Assembly: GCA_001972305.1 (NCBI GenBank)
Contig: BDDD01000020.1
Location: 515,981-579,980 of the forward strand
Reading direction: 5' to 3'
Source of the DNA: Cephalotus follicularis
Taxonomy: Eukaryota > Streptophyta > Magnoliopsida > Oxalidales > Cephalotaceae
Length of the DNA stretch: 64,000 nucleotides
Each line of letters begins with the position of its first letter. Positions within the stretch are counted from its first letter, which is position 1. The translations under genes and the position numbers were made by a program. Shown here in pieces: positions 34,320 through 45,439 of the stretch. The notes under the pieces are model-generated. The model did no database searches and was not told the DNA's origin. It saw only the letters and a list, made by a program, of their open reading frames with translations.

Positions 34320-35395
34320 TGTAGCAGGACTCTTTGGACAGTCCTTCACTGAATGACCAGGTGCTCCGTACCTCCAGTACCAACCATTGAATCTCCAGCA
34401 ATCTTTTTGTTGGTGGCCGGTACGACCACAATAATAGCATCCTCCAGATCTAGCATTACTCCCCTGGCTAGGAGTACCCTATGAAGTTATCTGTTGAGAC
34501 TTGTTCTTCGATGACTTTGTCGGAGAACCACCATCTTGCCACTTTGGCGATGCCAGTCGGGACTGTGTAGGACTCTGTTTACTATCCTTTGTACGAGCTC
34601 TCTCAGCCCAGTCTTCACTGGATATGGTCTCCAACAGTCTTACTTTCTGGGCAACCTCCACAAAAGTCCTCAGCTCAATAGCTTTGATCCTTGACCGAAG
34701 ATCTGGTCGCAGACCTCTCAGGAATCTCCAAATCTTCTTCTCCTTATCATCTACCAGATATGGTGAGTGTCTAGCCAGCTCCATAAATCTTGCCTGATAC
34801 TCAGCCACAGCCATCTCTCCCTGTCGCAACTCCAAGAGCTCCGTCTCTCGTCGCTCTTGCTCAATACGTGGAACATAAGTCTCCAAGGACTCCGTCTGAA
34901 ATCTGTCCCAAGTACTGTCCAGTCTTTCCGATTCCCATTTTTCTTTAACCATTTCCCACCAATGAGTGGCCTCACCCCATAGGCGGTATACAGCAAACTT
35001 CAGCTTCTGAGCATCAGTATAGTCCATCACTTCAAAGATCTTCTCCAAGTCTTGCAGCCATCTCTCAGCAACAGTAGCATCAAGTTGTCCCTTGAAGCTG
35101 GGTGGATTCAGCCTCATCAACTTCTCAATATCTCTCCCAAACTGGGTACCATCCTCCCCCAGGCAAAGGTCGGGAGCCCTATGTTGTGGTCGATCTTGCG
35201 CGTAGTACTAGTGCATCTCCTCCACGTTGGCCCTATTAAAGGCCACCTGTTGCTGAAAGTAATCCACAATTCGGGCCATCGGATCTCTTTCATCTTTGGG
35301 AATATTCATCCCTTGCGGAACATTAGCTTCCTCAGGGCCATTAGCTCCAACGGCTCTAGCCCTAGCACGTGTCCTCCTTCGGTCCATTGTTCCTA
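34320..35395 (-). pseudogene. Gyp-G Gag (capsid and zinc knuckle)
   Basis: Minus strand. A start region near 35390 with arginine-rich 'MDRRRTRARARAVGANG' is followed by the retrotransposon Gag domain: 'PPSFKGQLDATVAERWLQD', 'KIFEVMDYTDAQKLKFAVYR', 'WGEATHWWEMVKEKW', 'QARFMELARHSPYLVDDKEK', 'FLRGLRPDLRSRIKAIEL' (34600-35110). A zinc-knuckle region (CYYCGRTGHQQ-like) lies at 34330-34450. In the family, Gag forms the virus-like particle around the RNA. Fossil copy. Confidence 0.88.
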
Positions 35396-35481
35396 TAAGA
35401 AGGATGACGGTCAGTCAGGACTTTAGGAAATAATTCATTAATTGCCAAGGAAAGTATCCTAGCAAAGCATACATGGAATAT

Positions 35482-35493
35482 GCTCTGATACCA
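35482..35493 (-). other. Primer binding site of Gyp-G
   Basis: GCTCTGATACCA, the exact complement of TGGTATCAGAGC (initiator tRNA-Met type), five bases from the LTR start at 35499. Confidence 0.85.
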
Positions 35494-36754
35494 CTCTTGT
35501 CACACCCCGTTCAAGAGAAAATGACATTAAAGCAGTAAGGGCAACTAACACGTAAAATACAGCTCATGTAAAACCCATAAAATTTAAACTTTAAACCAGA
35601 AATCAGTTGCGAAAGTATTAAAAATCCATAAGCTCTAACCCATAACGTGCATCCCATACTCCACGCTACCCGACAAGTCATCATTGTTAATCTCTCACAA
35701 AACATAGTGTGATTACAGTACAAGTTTAAAATCCCTCATCAAACAAATCCGTAAATACGGTACATCAGAAATCCTTTAACAACTTAGTTATTACAAAACA
35801 GGAGAATAGAACTAAGAACAACATAACACTTGCTCTTCGTCCATGCCAATCCAACAATCCACTGCATCAATCTGTAAAGTTGGGGGTTAGCCTTTGTCCT
35901 CAGTCGCTTAAGTCATAAAAGTAGTCCGGGATTAAAATTAAATACATGTCATGATATGGATGCAGGGATGATGCAGTGTAGTAGAAATTCCAGTTTATAT
36001 ATATACGAAAATATATATATTTTCCGTACGGTAAAAATAGCAGTGGGTACATATATAAGAAAATATATGTATGCAGGAACAGTACAGTAGTAACCCAGCC
36101 AGAGATACATCAACAAGCACAGTAATGTCCGAGAAGGACCAACTGGCAGTACATGATGTCCACATAGGACCACAACAAAAGGCAGTATGTGTAACGCCGC
36201 CAACTCCTGGCCCCATGCTACACTCCCACTCCGATCCCTACTCCAGGCAACCGAGTGAGGAAACAGTACAGTGAGTTACCCAACGATACTACTGGCCCCT
36301 AGGTCAACCCTACCACTAACCGGCGCTGGCAGCCTCTACCATGCAGCTAGTGGATCAAGCACAAACACATAACCATTCACAGAGCAAACAATGAATTCAA
36401 GCAGTAACAGTACAGTAAAGAGGACAGTAGTGATCGTTTAGATCCATAACAGGCAGGTTATTCCCAAAATGTTTCAAAAGTGGCAACATTTGAAATATTG
36501 CATTTTCAGTAGAACATACGTTTAAACAGTTTCAGTAGTGGAAATCGCTTTCCAAAGATGTTTGAAAATACGATATCAATATTCATATAGCATTTCCAAT
36601 TTACCTATGCATTTCTAAGTAGCAGCACATTTGAAATCATAATCCAAGTACAAACAGTACAAACAGGCAGTAAACCGTACATATGCAACGCATACAAATG
36701 CTCAAATGCATCCTAGCAAGAATCGGGATCGTTTCGCATCATCTTAGGCAAACA

Positions 36755-37025
36755 GTCGTCCAACCAGTTGGCTTGAATCTTTACCAGTCGACCGTTCTGG
36801 GTCGAGCAGTATCTGTAGTCGACTGGTTCCTTCTACCAGTTGACTGTCCATTAGACAGTCGGCTGTTCTTCTTCATCACTCGACTGTTACAGTGCACCCA
36901 TACGAGAACATTCCCAGATTACCATTTCTGGGCAGTATAAAGTAGGAACAGTCGACTGCCTTCCATTGGCAGTCGACTGGTCTAATTGAGTAGTAGACCG
37001 TCTTCCTTCGATAGTCGGCTGCTCT
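36755..37025. repeat. CAGTCGACTG word array 1 in Gyp-G 5' LTR
   Basis: Four exact GTCGAC cores and several variants (CAGTTGGCTT, CAGTTGACTG, CAGTCGGCTG). It begins about 50-60 bp after the 'catacaaatgctcaa' anchor that it shares with LTR-J, which has GCGTCGACGC words there. Confidence 0.85.
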
Positions 37026-37789
37026 GAGAACTAGTGGCATGCAAATCGATCTAACCACTCCAATGGATCATGGTAAGCATATAACTTAAGCTCAGGGACA
37101 GGAAATACAACTACAGGTTGTCATATCATCCATATAACAGTTTATCCAACATTCATTTCATCATGCAAGCCAAAGCCATATAAGGTTCAACATGCATGCA
37201 CAATAATCACATTGATTCTTAGTAGGCAGGTATAGCAGTTGGAAACAGTAGTAACCACATTCAAAATTCAGTAGCTACAACTCACAAACTAGGCATTTTG
37301 AATCATGGAACATGCAGTAAGTTTAAACTCAAAATGCCATTACAACTTCCCCGACCTTTGATTCCAAGTTAGGAATCTGTAAGTCCACCTCTTTGCGTTC
37401 CAATCAGTGACGTTCTGAGCTTTGCAGAGGCTCCAACTCCAAGCCCAGCATCTCCAAGGACAGCTCCAACCTTGAGCTCCAAGCTTCAACAATGGAAAAA
37501 CACTCTTCTTCCCTATTGTCTTGTGGTTTCTCTTACAATTCTCTCTGGTTCTCTAACTTTTCAGTACTAGTACGGGAAGGGTGAGTGAAGACATTTTTAT
37601 GCAGAGTCTTTTCTCCCTTTCTCCCTTCACATGGCACTAAGCCCACATTCCCTCATTCACATGTATGCACACACTCACAGGTCTGATTTCTCTGCCCCAT
37701 GAAGTTTTGCATGATGCACAGGTGTCCTCTCCCTCAATCCTCTCGGTTACATGAAGCACAGATGGCCTCCTCACATGCAACAAATAGAG

Positions 37790-37960
37790 CATGATCCAGT
37801 CGGCTGGCTTTCCCTGCAGTTGGCTGTTCGCCTGGCAGTCTATTGCCAAGTGTCACGACAGTTGGCCAGTCGACTGGTTCATCCTACCAGTGGACTGCCC
37901 CCATAGGCAGCCATCCAGTCGGCTGGTCCTCCATGCCAGTCGACTGCCTCCAGTATAATT
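37790..37960. repeat. CAGTCGACTG word array 2 in Gyp-G 5' LTR
   Basis: Counterpart of 30445-30605; two exact GTCGAC cores with GTCGGC, GTTGGC and GTGGAC variants, many starting about 20-21 bp apart. Confidence 0.85.
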
Positions 37961-38121
37961 ACCAAGTAATCACACTTGTAAGTATATAACTGATTAAAAT
38001 CAACATCACCTTAATTTGGGAAAACATCATCAAATTCGGAAAACCCATCATTTTATTAATTCCACAAATAATGTACAATTACATTGTGAAATTACAGTAC
38101 ATGAAAATCACGGGCGTTACA

Positions 38122-41100
38122 GTCAGGGAGAGTATGTGAAGTGATATCTGGCGCCTTGGGCAGAAGAGGATATCAAGGGGGAAAAGTAAGAAAAACAAAG
38201 AGGAAGTTAGAGAGAGGAAGTCTGTGAGAAGTAGGTAGGAAGGAGGAAAAAAGGGAAGGCGCGGTGTGAACTCTGCCTGGGTGAGTCATGAGAACTCCCT
38301 GTGAGGTTGAAGCTTCCTCTTTTGTTGGATCCTTCTGGCATGACTGAGCATCTCTTCTGCAAGTCTTGTTTCTCTTCTTATCCATTTCTTCAGTAGTCAA
38401 ACGTGGTTGAAGGCGATTCTCACTGGTCTTTGATGTTCTTACCCGAGTGTGGTATGGTGTATTCGAAGTTCCTCAGTATGTTGAGCCATGAGTTGGTATT
38501 CCTGGTATGTTTGACTTTTGAGATAGTGAAATGTGGATCCCTCTGGTAGATCCCAAGCTCTTGGTGGTTGTTCGAGTTCTTGGAATATGAAGAATCGAGT
38601 GGGGAGATTCGGAGTTCCAAGGAACTAATAAGCATTGCAGGAACTGGTCTTGAGAGACCCAGGTATGTGACGTTTCACTGTGGTTTCATTTATGGTTATT
38701 ACTAACTTAACCATTTTGTGTTGAGATGTTTTATGGGTTGTGTTTAGCATTTAGATTCTGGGTAGACGAGGTTCCTCAGATCTATGTGATGAATACAGCT
38801 GTTATGGCCAAGTAAGATGGGTGTTCTTGTCAGGGAGTAGTACGATGTGCATCCTGACAGAGGAGTCAATTTGATGTACATCTCTTCCCGAGCAGTGGAT
38901 GGTAAGCTTTCCTTGAAGAGTAGTCCACGTCGGGCGTCCCTTGGTGAGCAGTGCATGTCAAGCATCTTCTTGAGCATTTGCTAGTTGATGTGTCTCCTTG
39001 GTAGTGATGAGCTCATGATTGATGACGGGGGTAGGCTTGCGTAGCCCCTCGATCGATGTTCACGTAGTGAAGTGCGCTAAACGTGTGATTACTGGGGAAG
39101 GAATGCTCGCGTAGCCCTTCTGTCGATGTTCATGTGGTGTTCTGGAAGTGGGTATCTATACGCGTATATGAAGGATGTTTACAGTCCTGTAGCCCATGTC
39201 CACGTTGATGGACCTTCAATGGAGTTGTTATTTGTGCTTGCTGGCGTGGTTCCAGTTGGGGCAATGTGAGAGTATGGAGTTTTCTTTAGTTTTCGCCGTC
39301 TTCTCGACCTCAGACCAGCTCGGTCCCTCAAGATGTTCTGTTGGGTGAGCCCTGGTGGATCTCTTGGGTGTTGGGCCGGGGTGAGATTTCATCTCCTTAG
39401 TGTAAATCGATTATTGGTGGGACCTCGGATAGTTGTCCCAATGCTTGGCGTTGTCCCCGGGCCTTGTGTCGATCCCAGGCATTGTTCATGTTAAACGTTG
39501 TCGTTCCCTTGTGCACGGGCTTTGCTATTATGGTGGTCTCCCAAGGATTTGCTGTTGTGGTGGTCTCCCCAGCCTTTGCTATTGTGGTGGTCTCTGCAGG
39601 CTTGGCGTTATGGTGGCCTCCCCAGGATTTGCTGTTGTGGTGGTCTCCCCAGGCTTTACTGAGTGTGGTGTCTCCCCGGGCATCGCTTAGTGTAGCGTCT
39701 CCCCGGGCATCGCTTGTGTGATGGTTGTTGTGTGATGATTGCTTGTGCGATGATCTTCTAGAGCATTTTCTTGTGTGGTGCTCTCCTTGGGTATCGCTTG
39801 TGTAGTGGTCTCCTCGGGCATTGACCTAGTAAAGTGGCTTCCCGGGTGTTTTGTTGAAGTTGCCTTCTTAGGCGTGAATCTCCTCGGGCTACCTCGACTG
39901 GTGCTGGGAGTTGGTTGGCATCTATGGATGGTTTGATATCCATGGATGGACTGTTGTTCCGTGGATGATCTGGTGCTCTGTAGTGGGCAGGTGTCTATGG
40001 CTTCTCCGCAGGCAGGTAGTGGAATTTTTGTGGCATTCTACCCCTTGCTATTGTGGATGATGCATGAAGGCAGATGTGACAAACTTGCTGAACTACGTCG
40101 CAGGGGTGCATACCCTTGAAGTGCTGAGCTACTGGGTAGGTAGTGCTTGTGGTATGGCTTGTTGACTGGGCTGACAGTGCTTGTGGTCTGGCTGGTGGTC
40201 TGGCTTGTTAACTAGGCAGGAAGTGCTTGTGGTATGGCTTATTGTTTTGTACCTTGCAGAGGTTATGGTCTGGCTTGTGGTCCGGCACCTTCCAGTACTT
40301 GTGGTCTGGTGTTGTCGTCTGGCATATTACAAAGGTGGTGATCAAGGGTCCAGAGGAGAAGGTCTGTGGAGGATGCGTTTCCCCTGGCCGTAGACCAAAG
40401 TGTTAAGTGATCACACGTAGAACACGTGGGTGCTCTCCTCTGGCTTAAGTGATACGGTGCGTGTTTCGAAGACAGTGTTAAGTGATCACGTGTAGAGCTC
40501 GTGGGTGCCCCCTTGGGTTTTAAGTGATAAGGTGCGTTGTTGGTGTTTTGGAAGATAGTGTTGAGGGTTTAATGAAATGGTGAGTTGAGGCTCTCCTCTC
40601 GTTGAAGTCCCCTGCTTCTTTCTATAATACATCCTTGGGGTGCTCTCCTCGGGACTTGTTTAGCAGTGGCTTCTGGTTTGGCATAGCTTCCCTGAACGAT
40701 GAGGTCTGGTGCAGCTTCTCTGCCATGGATGGCCGGTGTGGTTATCCTTTCATTCTCTGTTTTTGCTAAGCTATGTAACCCCGTATGTAATGAACTTCAT
40801 ACTAGTGGAACCTCATGGATTATTGAGGAAGTGGACATAGGCATATTTTGTGCCGAACCACTATAAAATGTTTGTCTCTTTCTACTCTTTCCTTTATCGT
40901 GTATGTGTGTATGCATGGATGATATGTCCTTGTCGTTGTAGTTCGGGTCCTCTGCAGTGGAGGAAGAGGATAGGCAAGACCTTGGCGCATGGCGCCAGTG
41001 CGCTGCAGTGGGCAGCCGAGGCGCAGGTGGATGTCCAGTCCTCTGCTCTCGTGATGTGCGGGGAAGGAAAAAAAAGTACGAGGAGGAGACGACATGAGGT

Positions 41101-41190
41101 TTTTCATATTACCAGTTTGTGCCACGGTTTATGGTTACAGTCATCCCAGTTTCCTTGTGATGTCTCGGGTCTCGGGAGCGGGTCGTCACA
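38122..41190 (+). mobile_element. LTR-X, right copy, second piece
   Basis: Reverse complement of 12902-15825: 'gtcagggagagtatgtgaag' at the start, the 27-bp minisatellite at 39530-39730, the 'gatcacgtgtagagctcgtgg' part, and the end 'gggagcgggtcgtcaca' at 41190. The right flank CATGG (41191-41195) pairs with CCAGG at 16046-16050, not with this copy's own left flank. Open frames of 70-133 codons are LTR sequence. Confidence 0.88.
39530..39730. repeat. 27-bp minisatellite in LTR-X (right copy)
   Basis: Units around 'ttgctgttgtggtggtctcc', the inverted form of the array at 14160-14412, with about seven units of varying preservation. Confidence 0.85.
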
Positions 41191-42550
41191 CATGGAATAT
41201 GATAGTCATAGAGTCAGGGTCTTAAAAGTAGTCAATGACTATATATGGTAAGTTTACTTAAGAGTAAGGTGTCTTAGTAACACACCATCATTGCCGATTA
41301 ATTTGGGACTTTTGGGTCCCGCCTCACGAGTATTTGTATAAGATACATATATTGTATTGTTTTATAATGTGTGTTGGCACATGTTATATATTGTGGCATA
41401 TTAGTGATATTACATGACTACTTAGTTAATGCAACATACTATTATGATTTTGGTAATAAAATAATAATTGTATTATTATTCTCTATCTCTATATCTCTCA
41501 AACTCTCTCTTATTGGCTGCTGCCTGGGACATTAACGTGTCATGGTTATTAGATAACCAATATGGCAGGTAGCAGTAAACAAAAGGCAACACGTCTTCTT
41601 CACTGTGCTGGCCGTTTGTTATGGTCCCAAGAAAGGAATAAAATCCTTTAAGCGCATTGTGACAGCCTGGTTGCATTTTGGAAATGGATAAGCCATTTGT
41701 TATGGTGCCATGGATGGTAAACTGGATTTCTATTCTAGGAATGAAATCCGGTTAACTCATTTCCATTATGGCTGGGCTTATGGCGATTCACATTTTGTGG
41801 ATCACAACACTGGATAATTGGTAAAGCCTTAAGTCATGCAAGAATGAAAAGGAAACATGACTTGTCATGACACCAGAAATGGAAAACGAGATTTGCATTA
41901 TGGAATGAAATCCTATTTACATGTTTTTCATTATGGGTGGCTTTATGGTGATCCATATTGTATGGATCATGACACTAGGTGCTTTAAGAGCATAAGAGAG
42001 AAAACGTGTTTCATATATATAACACTGAACACGTTTTTGCTTGGGGGACTAGTGTGTCTTGCCACTTGTCTGCAACATTTTGCAGAGAGAGAAATAGCAT
42101 TGTGTTTGGTTTTGTTCTTAGAGGATAAAACATAAAAGACAAAAGAGAAAGCAAATACCTATGATCATAAAAACCACAGCTTGATTACTCTAGGTGGTGT
42201 ATTGCTTGCATTAAACTCTACATTCCCCGTATTAATCCTAGAGTAAGATTAGTGTCATAGGAATTGTTTTACGCTGGTCATTCCGCTACTGTTCGTTCCT
42301 GTGTGAAAGCTTCAAGTCTCAAAACGAAAACTTGAATGAAGGAGTTGGTTGCTCGGTATAAACTATATCCTTCTATATATGTTTATATTGTTTATCTGGG
42401 CTGTTGATTAGCGATCCTAGGTTGTTTATACTTGTTTATGGTGTTTGAATATGGGATGTTCTTTATTTTGAGGCACTTTAATGAAATTAAAGTTGAACAA
42501 CCTATGCACTTAACGCCTAAAATGACTATAAACGAAGATTTATTCTTACA
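41191..42550 (+). mobile_element. Cop-1 5' LTR, rear part
   Basis: Matches 48318-49596 of the 3' LTR (roughly 10% different by eye, many differences of CG/TG type). It ends 'tattcttaca' directly before the primer site. The front part lies inverted at 16051-17036. It contains two of the ~150-bp hairpin-bearing units (41690-41990). Confidence 0.85.
41690..41990. repeat. Two ~150-bp hairpin units in the Cop-1 LTR
   Basis: Two tandem related units, each with 'ggaatgaaatcc', a 'ttccattatgg' part and a hairpin. Arms are GATTCACA/TGTGGATC at 41785-41803 and TGATCCATA/TATGGATCA at 41949-41969. Related units occur in the leader (42945-43260) and the 3' LTR (48800-49110). Confidence 0.75.
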
Positions 42551-42564
42551 ATTGGTATCCGAGC
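42551..42564 (+). other. Primer binding site of Cop-1
   Basis: ATTGGTATCCGAGC, one base from the usual Copia ATTGGTATCAGAGC tRNA-Met site, directly after the LTR end. Confidence 0.8.
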
Positions 42565-42639
42565 GTACTAATCAACCCCAATTAAATATTGTTTTTGGTT
42601 TTTGGAGGCTGTTTTGGATTAAAATTCGTGGCTGATATT

Positions 42640-42935
42640 GAATAACCGTCGACGGTTTGGCATAACCGTCGACAGTTACACGTGAAGCACTAACGGTTAG
42701 GCATAAGCGCTGATGGATTGCTACTAGGTGCTAACAGTATGCGTTAAGCGCTAAAACAAAACCTTGAGCATTGGCGCTTATGCGAAGACCGTTGGCACTT
42801 TGCGTTGAGCGTCAAAGCTTAGTTGTTTGGGCAACGACGCTTTGTCTAAAGCGCAGCTGGTTACTCAAAGCGTCGACGCTTAGCTGGTAACCGCCGACGC
42901 TTAGGATAAGGTATCGACGCTTTCGACGAGAAAAT
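42640..42935. repeat. GTCGAC word array in the Cop-1 leader
   Basis: Words AACCGTCGACGGTT (a perfect 14-bp palindrome), ACCGTCGACAGTT starting 20 bp later, AAGCGTCGACGCTT near 42878 and degenerate copies (aaccgccgacgctt, gtatcgacgctt, gcgctaaaac). This is a Copia element carrying the same word type as the Gypsy LTRs. Confidence 0.85.
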
Positions 42936-42944
42936 GCAATAACA

Positions 42945-43260
42945 AAATGGAAAAGCCATAAGTCATGTCTATTAGAAATGGATATGAGGCCAAAGATGGA
43001 AAATAGGATTTTTATTAATGGAATGAAATCCCATTAACATGTTTTCCATTTTGGATGGCTTAATGGTGATCCACATTTGGTGGATCATATCATTGGATGC
43101 ATAAATTATGCAAACAGGAAATGGAAACATCCATTTTTGTCATGGTGACAAGAAAGGAAACGAGATTTGATTTCAGAAATTAAAATTTTGTTAACACGTT
43201 TTCATTATTCCTAGCATAATGGTGATCCATAATTGGTGGATCATGTCTTTGGATTAATAT
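42945..43260. repeat. Two ~150-bp hairpin units in the Cop-1 leader
   Basis: Units related to those in the LTR. Hairpin arms are TGATCCAC/GTGGATCA at 43067-43087 (5-base loop) and TGATCCA/TGGATCA at 43223-43243. Confidence 0.7.
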
Positions 43261-44558
43261 GGTTTATAATCCCTTTGATGCTGGATTTTGATTAATCTAG
43301 TGGGAGTTTTACCATATTATGCCACATTTGATTCGATTAGCCATCAAAAATTAAAATGTTTACTTGTTTTATTCAAAAGTTATATTAGACATATTTTTGG
43401 ATGTGATAAGCATGATGGTAAGGTTATGAGACTTGACCTAGATTTTTGTTTCTTTTGTGGATGTTTAATTCTCTTTATTATTATTTTTATTAGGTTTGTA
43501 ATTTAGTGGCCTGCGAGCACCTTAATTCCATGTCTTTATATCAACTCTAGGATAGATTCTTTTCTTTGAAATTTAAATGTAAATTTTATTAAAAGCTTTG
43601 TAAGCAAAGGAGAATCGTATGGAGCTTGAAGAGGAAGATCAAGGAAGTTACGAGACCAAGGTGAAGGCCATGGATGCGTGGTACTCTATGTAATAAAGTA
43701 GAATAAATAGTTCACCTAGGAGACCCATTGATCATCTTGGCTCGTGTGGATCACTATAGATTTGTCCCTAGCCTAACAATGTTTTCTGTTGTACTTCGGA
43801 TGCATGTGTTTGACAATTGGTCAAATTACGTCATTGCATGTAAGCCGTAATGAATTGGATTTGGCGAAGATAACCAATGAATTAATTAAAGGATCGGCTT
43901 AGTTAAAATGTGAGATCTGAAATCCCTCCAATGATGAAATAATAAGTGTTAACGCCGGGGACACTAAGAGTGACCCGATGTGGCATTCCATAGTTCTCAT
44001 TGAGTGGCATTGGCAGATTGTGGTCTTGTTAGCAAAACCTAAGGTCTGCGATCTGTTTGGTGTCATGTCAATGTCAGTATTACATACTGCAAGGAAATCA
44101 CGTTGTTTTGCACTTGGACATGTAAATGTGTGGGTGTCAAAACATGTGTATTGGTTTGAGGATTGTGGGTGTAGACTTATACTAGCTCTAATGGTTTGTC
44201 ATGCTAAAGCTGAGATCATATTGAGCTGGTAGGCTGAAGCTATGATTGGATCTTACACGAGCGTGTGAGATTAGATCCTGAGCTGTGTAAATTGGCAGGT
44301 GAGCTTACCTATCTTGGGTATTGTGGTTTGTCATGCTAAAGTTGAGTCCACAATATGTTGAGGTAGATTCCAATCCCCACTAGGAGATTAGATCTCCCGA
44401 ATTCCACATGGAGGTGTGGGATACGATCAAAATAGTGGGAGGAACCATAAGCACTAAAGACCAAGTGTTATGGTAGTAGCATGGAAAATGGAAATATGGA
44501 AAATTTGCTAATAACCTCTAAATGTTTCCTATAGGTTATATATATACTTTGCTAGAAA

Positions 44559-45425
44559 ATGTCTGTCAGCGCCGCTATTGAAAGAGTCTTCGAGACTAAT
44601 AAATCGGATGGGCCTAATTTCCTTGACTGGCAATGCAATCAGCGCTTGGTTCTGACATAAATGGAATTGTCTCATGTGATGACGGAATCACCCCCGATAA
44701 TAGGTGATGATTCATCTTTGGACACTCAGGCTGTTGTTGCTAAGTGGCTTGGTGATGACGAGCAGGCTCGGTGCCTCGCTATAGCTGGCATGGTGTCGGA
44801 GCTACAACGACAGCACGAGCATATGGAGAGCCTTGGTACTATACTTCTCTGTCTCAGGGAGTTCTATGGTGTACGATATAGGACTGCTAGGTTTAACCTC
44901 TCTCGTCAGCTCTTCGGTACAAATATGGTGGAGGGAACATCGGTCCATGAACATGGACTGAAGATGATAGATTTGATTGAGCAGTTGGCTTAATTAGATT
45001 TGACTATGGATAACGATTTCTACATAAATTTCATTTTGTCATCCCTCTCTCGGTCGTTTTCGCAGTTTATATAAAACTTCCACATGAATAAGGTGGATTG
45101 TTCATTGCCTGAGCTAGTGGCTATTCTTAGGACTGCGGAGGCGAATCGTGACATTGGTAAGTCAAAATCTGCCATGATGTTTCTTCCTTCTTCAAAGACT
45201 GCTCAGCAAGAGGGTGGGTCTAAAATGAAAGGCAAGGCCAAGAAGAAGAAAAAAAACATAAAGGAAGAAAAGCCACTTGGAGTGGTTGCGGGAACAATCA
45301 AGGAGAAGCTCAAACAGTTTATGGAGGAAAAAGCTTGTTTTTGTTGTGGGAAACAAGGACATTGGAAAAAGGACTGCAAGGAGTTTCTTGCTTCCACTGA
45401 TGCTACCTCTAGTTCAGGTACATGA
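44559..45425 (+). pseudogene. Cop-1 Gag with zinc knuckle
   Basis: A start at 44559 ('MSVSAAIERVFETNKSDG', then 'PNFLDW') matches the usual opening of Copia Gag. Then 'ARCLAIAGMVSELQRQHEHM' and 'LREFYGVRYRTARFNL' follow, a lysine-rich segment near 45240-45290 and the zinc knuckle CFCCGKQGHWKKDC (C-x2-C-x4-H-x4-C) near 45340-45380. In the family it packages the RNA. Fossil copy. Confidence 0.85.
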
Positions 45426-45439
45426 TTGAGAATCATGTA

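Larger units (their letters stand above)
28820..38121 (-). mobile_element. Gyp-G, Ty3/Gypsy chromodomain-type element nested in LTR-X
   Basis: Minus-strand element. Its parts are the 3' LTR (28820-30773, lacking its far left part), polypurine tract, integrase, RNase H, reverse transcriptase, protease, zinc knuckle, Gag, primer binding site and a complete-looking 5' LTR (35499-38121, 2,623 bp). LTR-X reads on at 38122. The LTR length, tRNA-Met primer site and gene order (protease, RT, RNase H, integrase) fit the Tekay/Del branch, a placement from general appearance. The two LTRs differ by roughly 4-5% by eye, suggesting an age of one to a few million years at commonly used plant rates. Broken, about half a dozen breaks. 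Confidence 0.9.
35499..38121 (-). mobile_element. Gyp-G 5' LTR
   Basis: 2,623 bp from TGTCACACCCCGTTC to CACGGGCGTTACA. It aligns with solo LTR-J (4522-7124) along the backbone and with the partial 3' LTR at 28820-30773. The right flank is LTR-X DNA (gtcag). Confidence 0.9.
42565..44558 (+). mobile_element. Cop-1 noncoding leader
   Basis: About 2 kb between the primer site and Gag with no recognisable protein. It holds a GTCGAC word array (42640-42935), two hairpin units (42945-43260) and a pair of repeats around 'ggtttgtcatgctaaag' (44192 and 44327). Frames of 72-84 codons are unremarkable. Confidence 0.7.

Noticed and set aside
35482-35493. tRNA-Met gene fragments at TGGTATCAGAGC sites
   Set aside because: Only 11-12 bases match and each lies next to an LTR, so these are primer binding sites.
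12902-41190. A giant 28-kb DNA transposon with LTR-X copies as 3-kb terminal inverted repeats
   Set aside because: The outer flanks are TGATT and CATGG, not a matching duplication, and each flank pairs with a site inside the supposed element. Inversion between two LTRs explains the pattern better.
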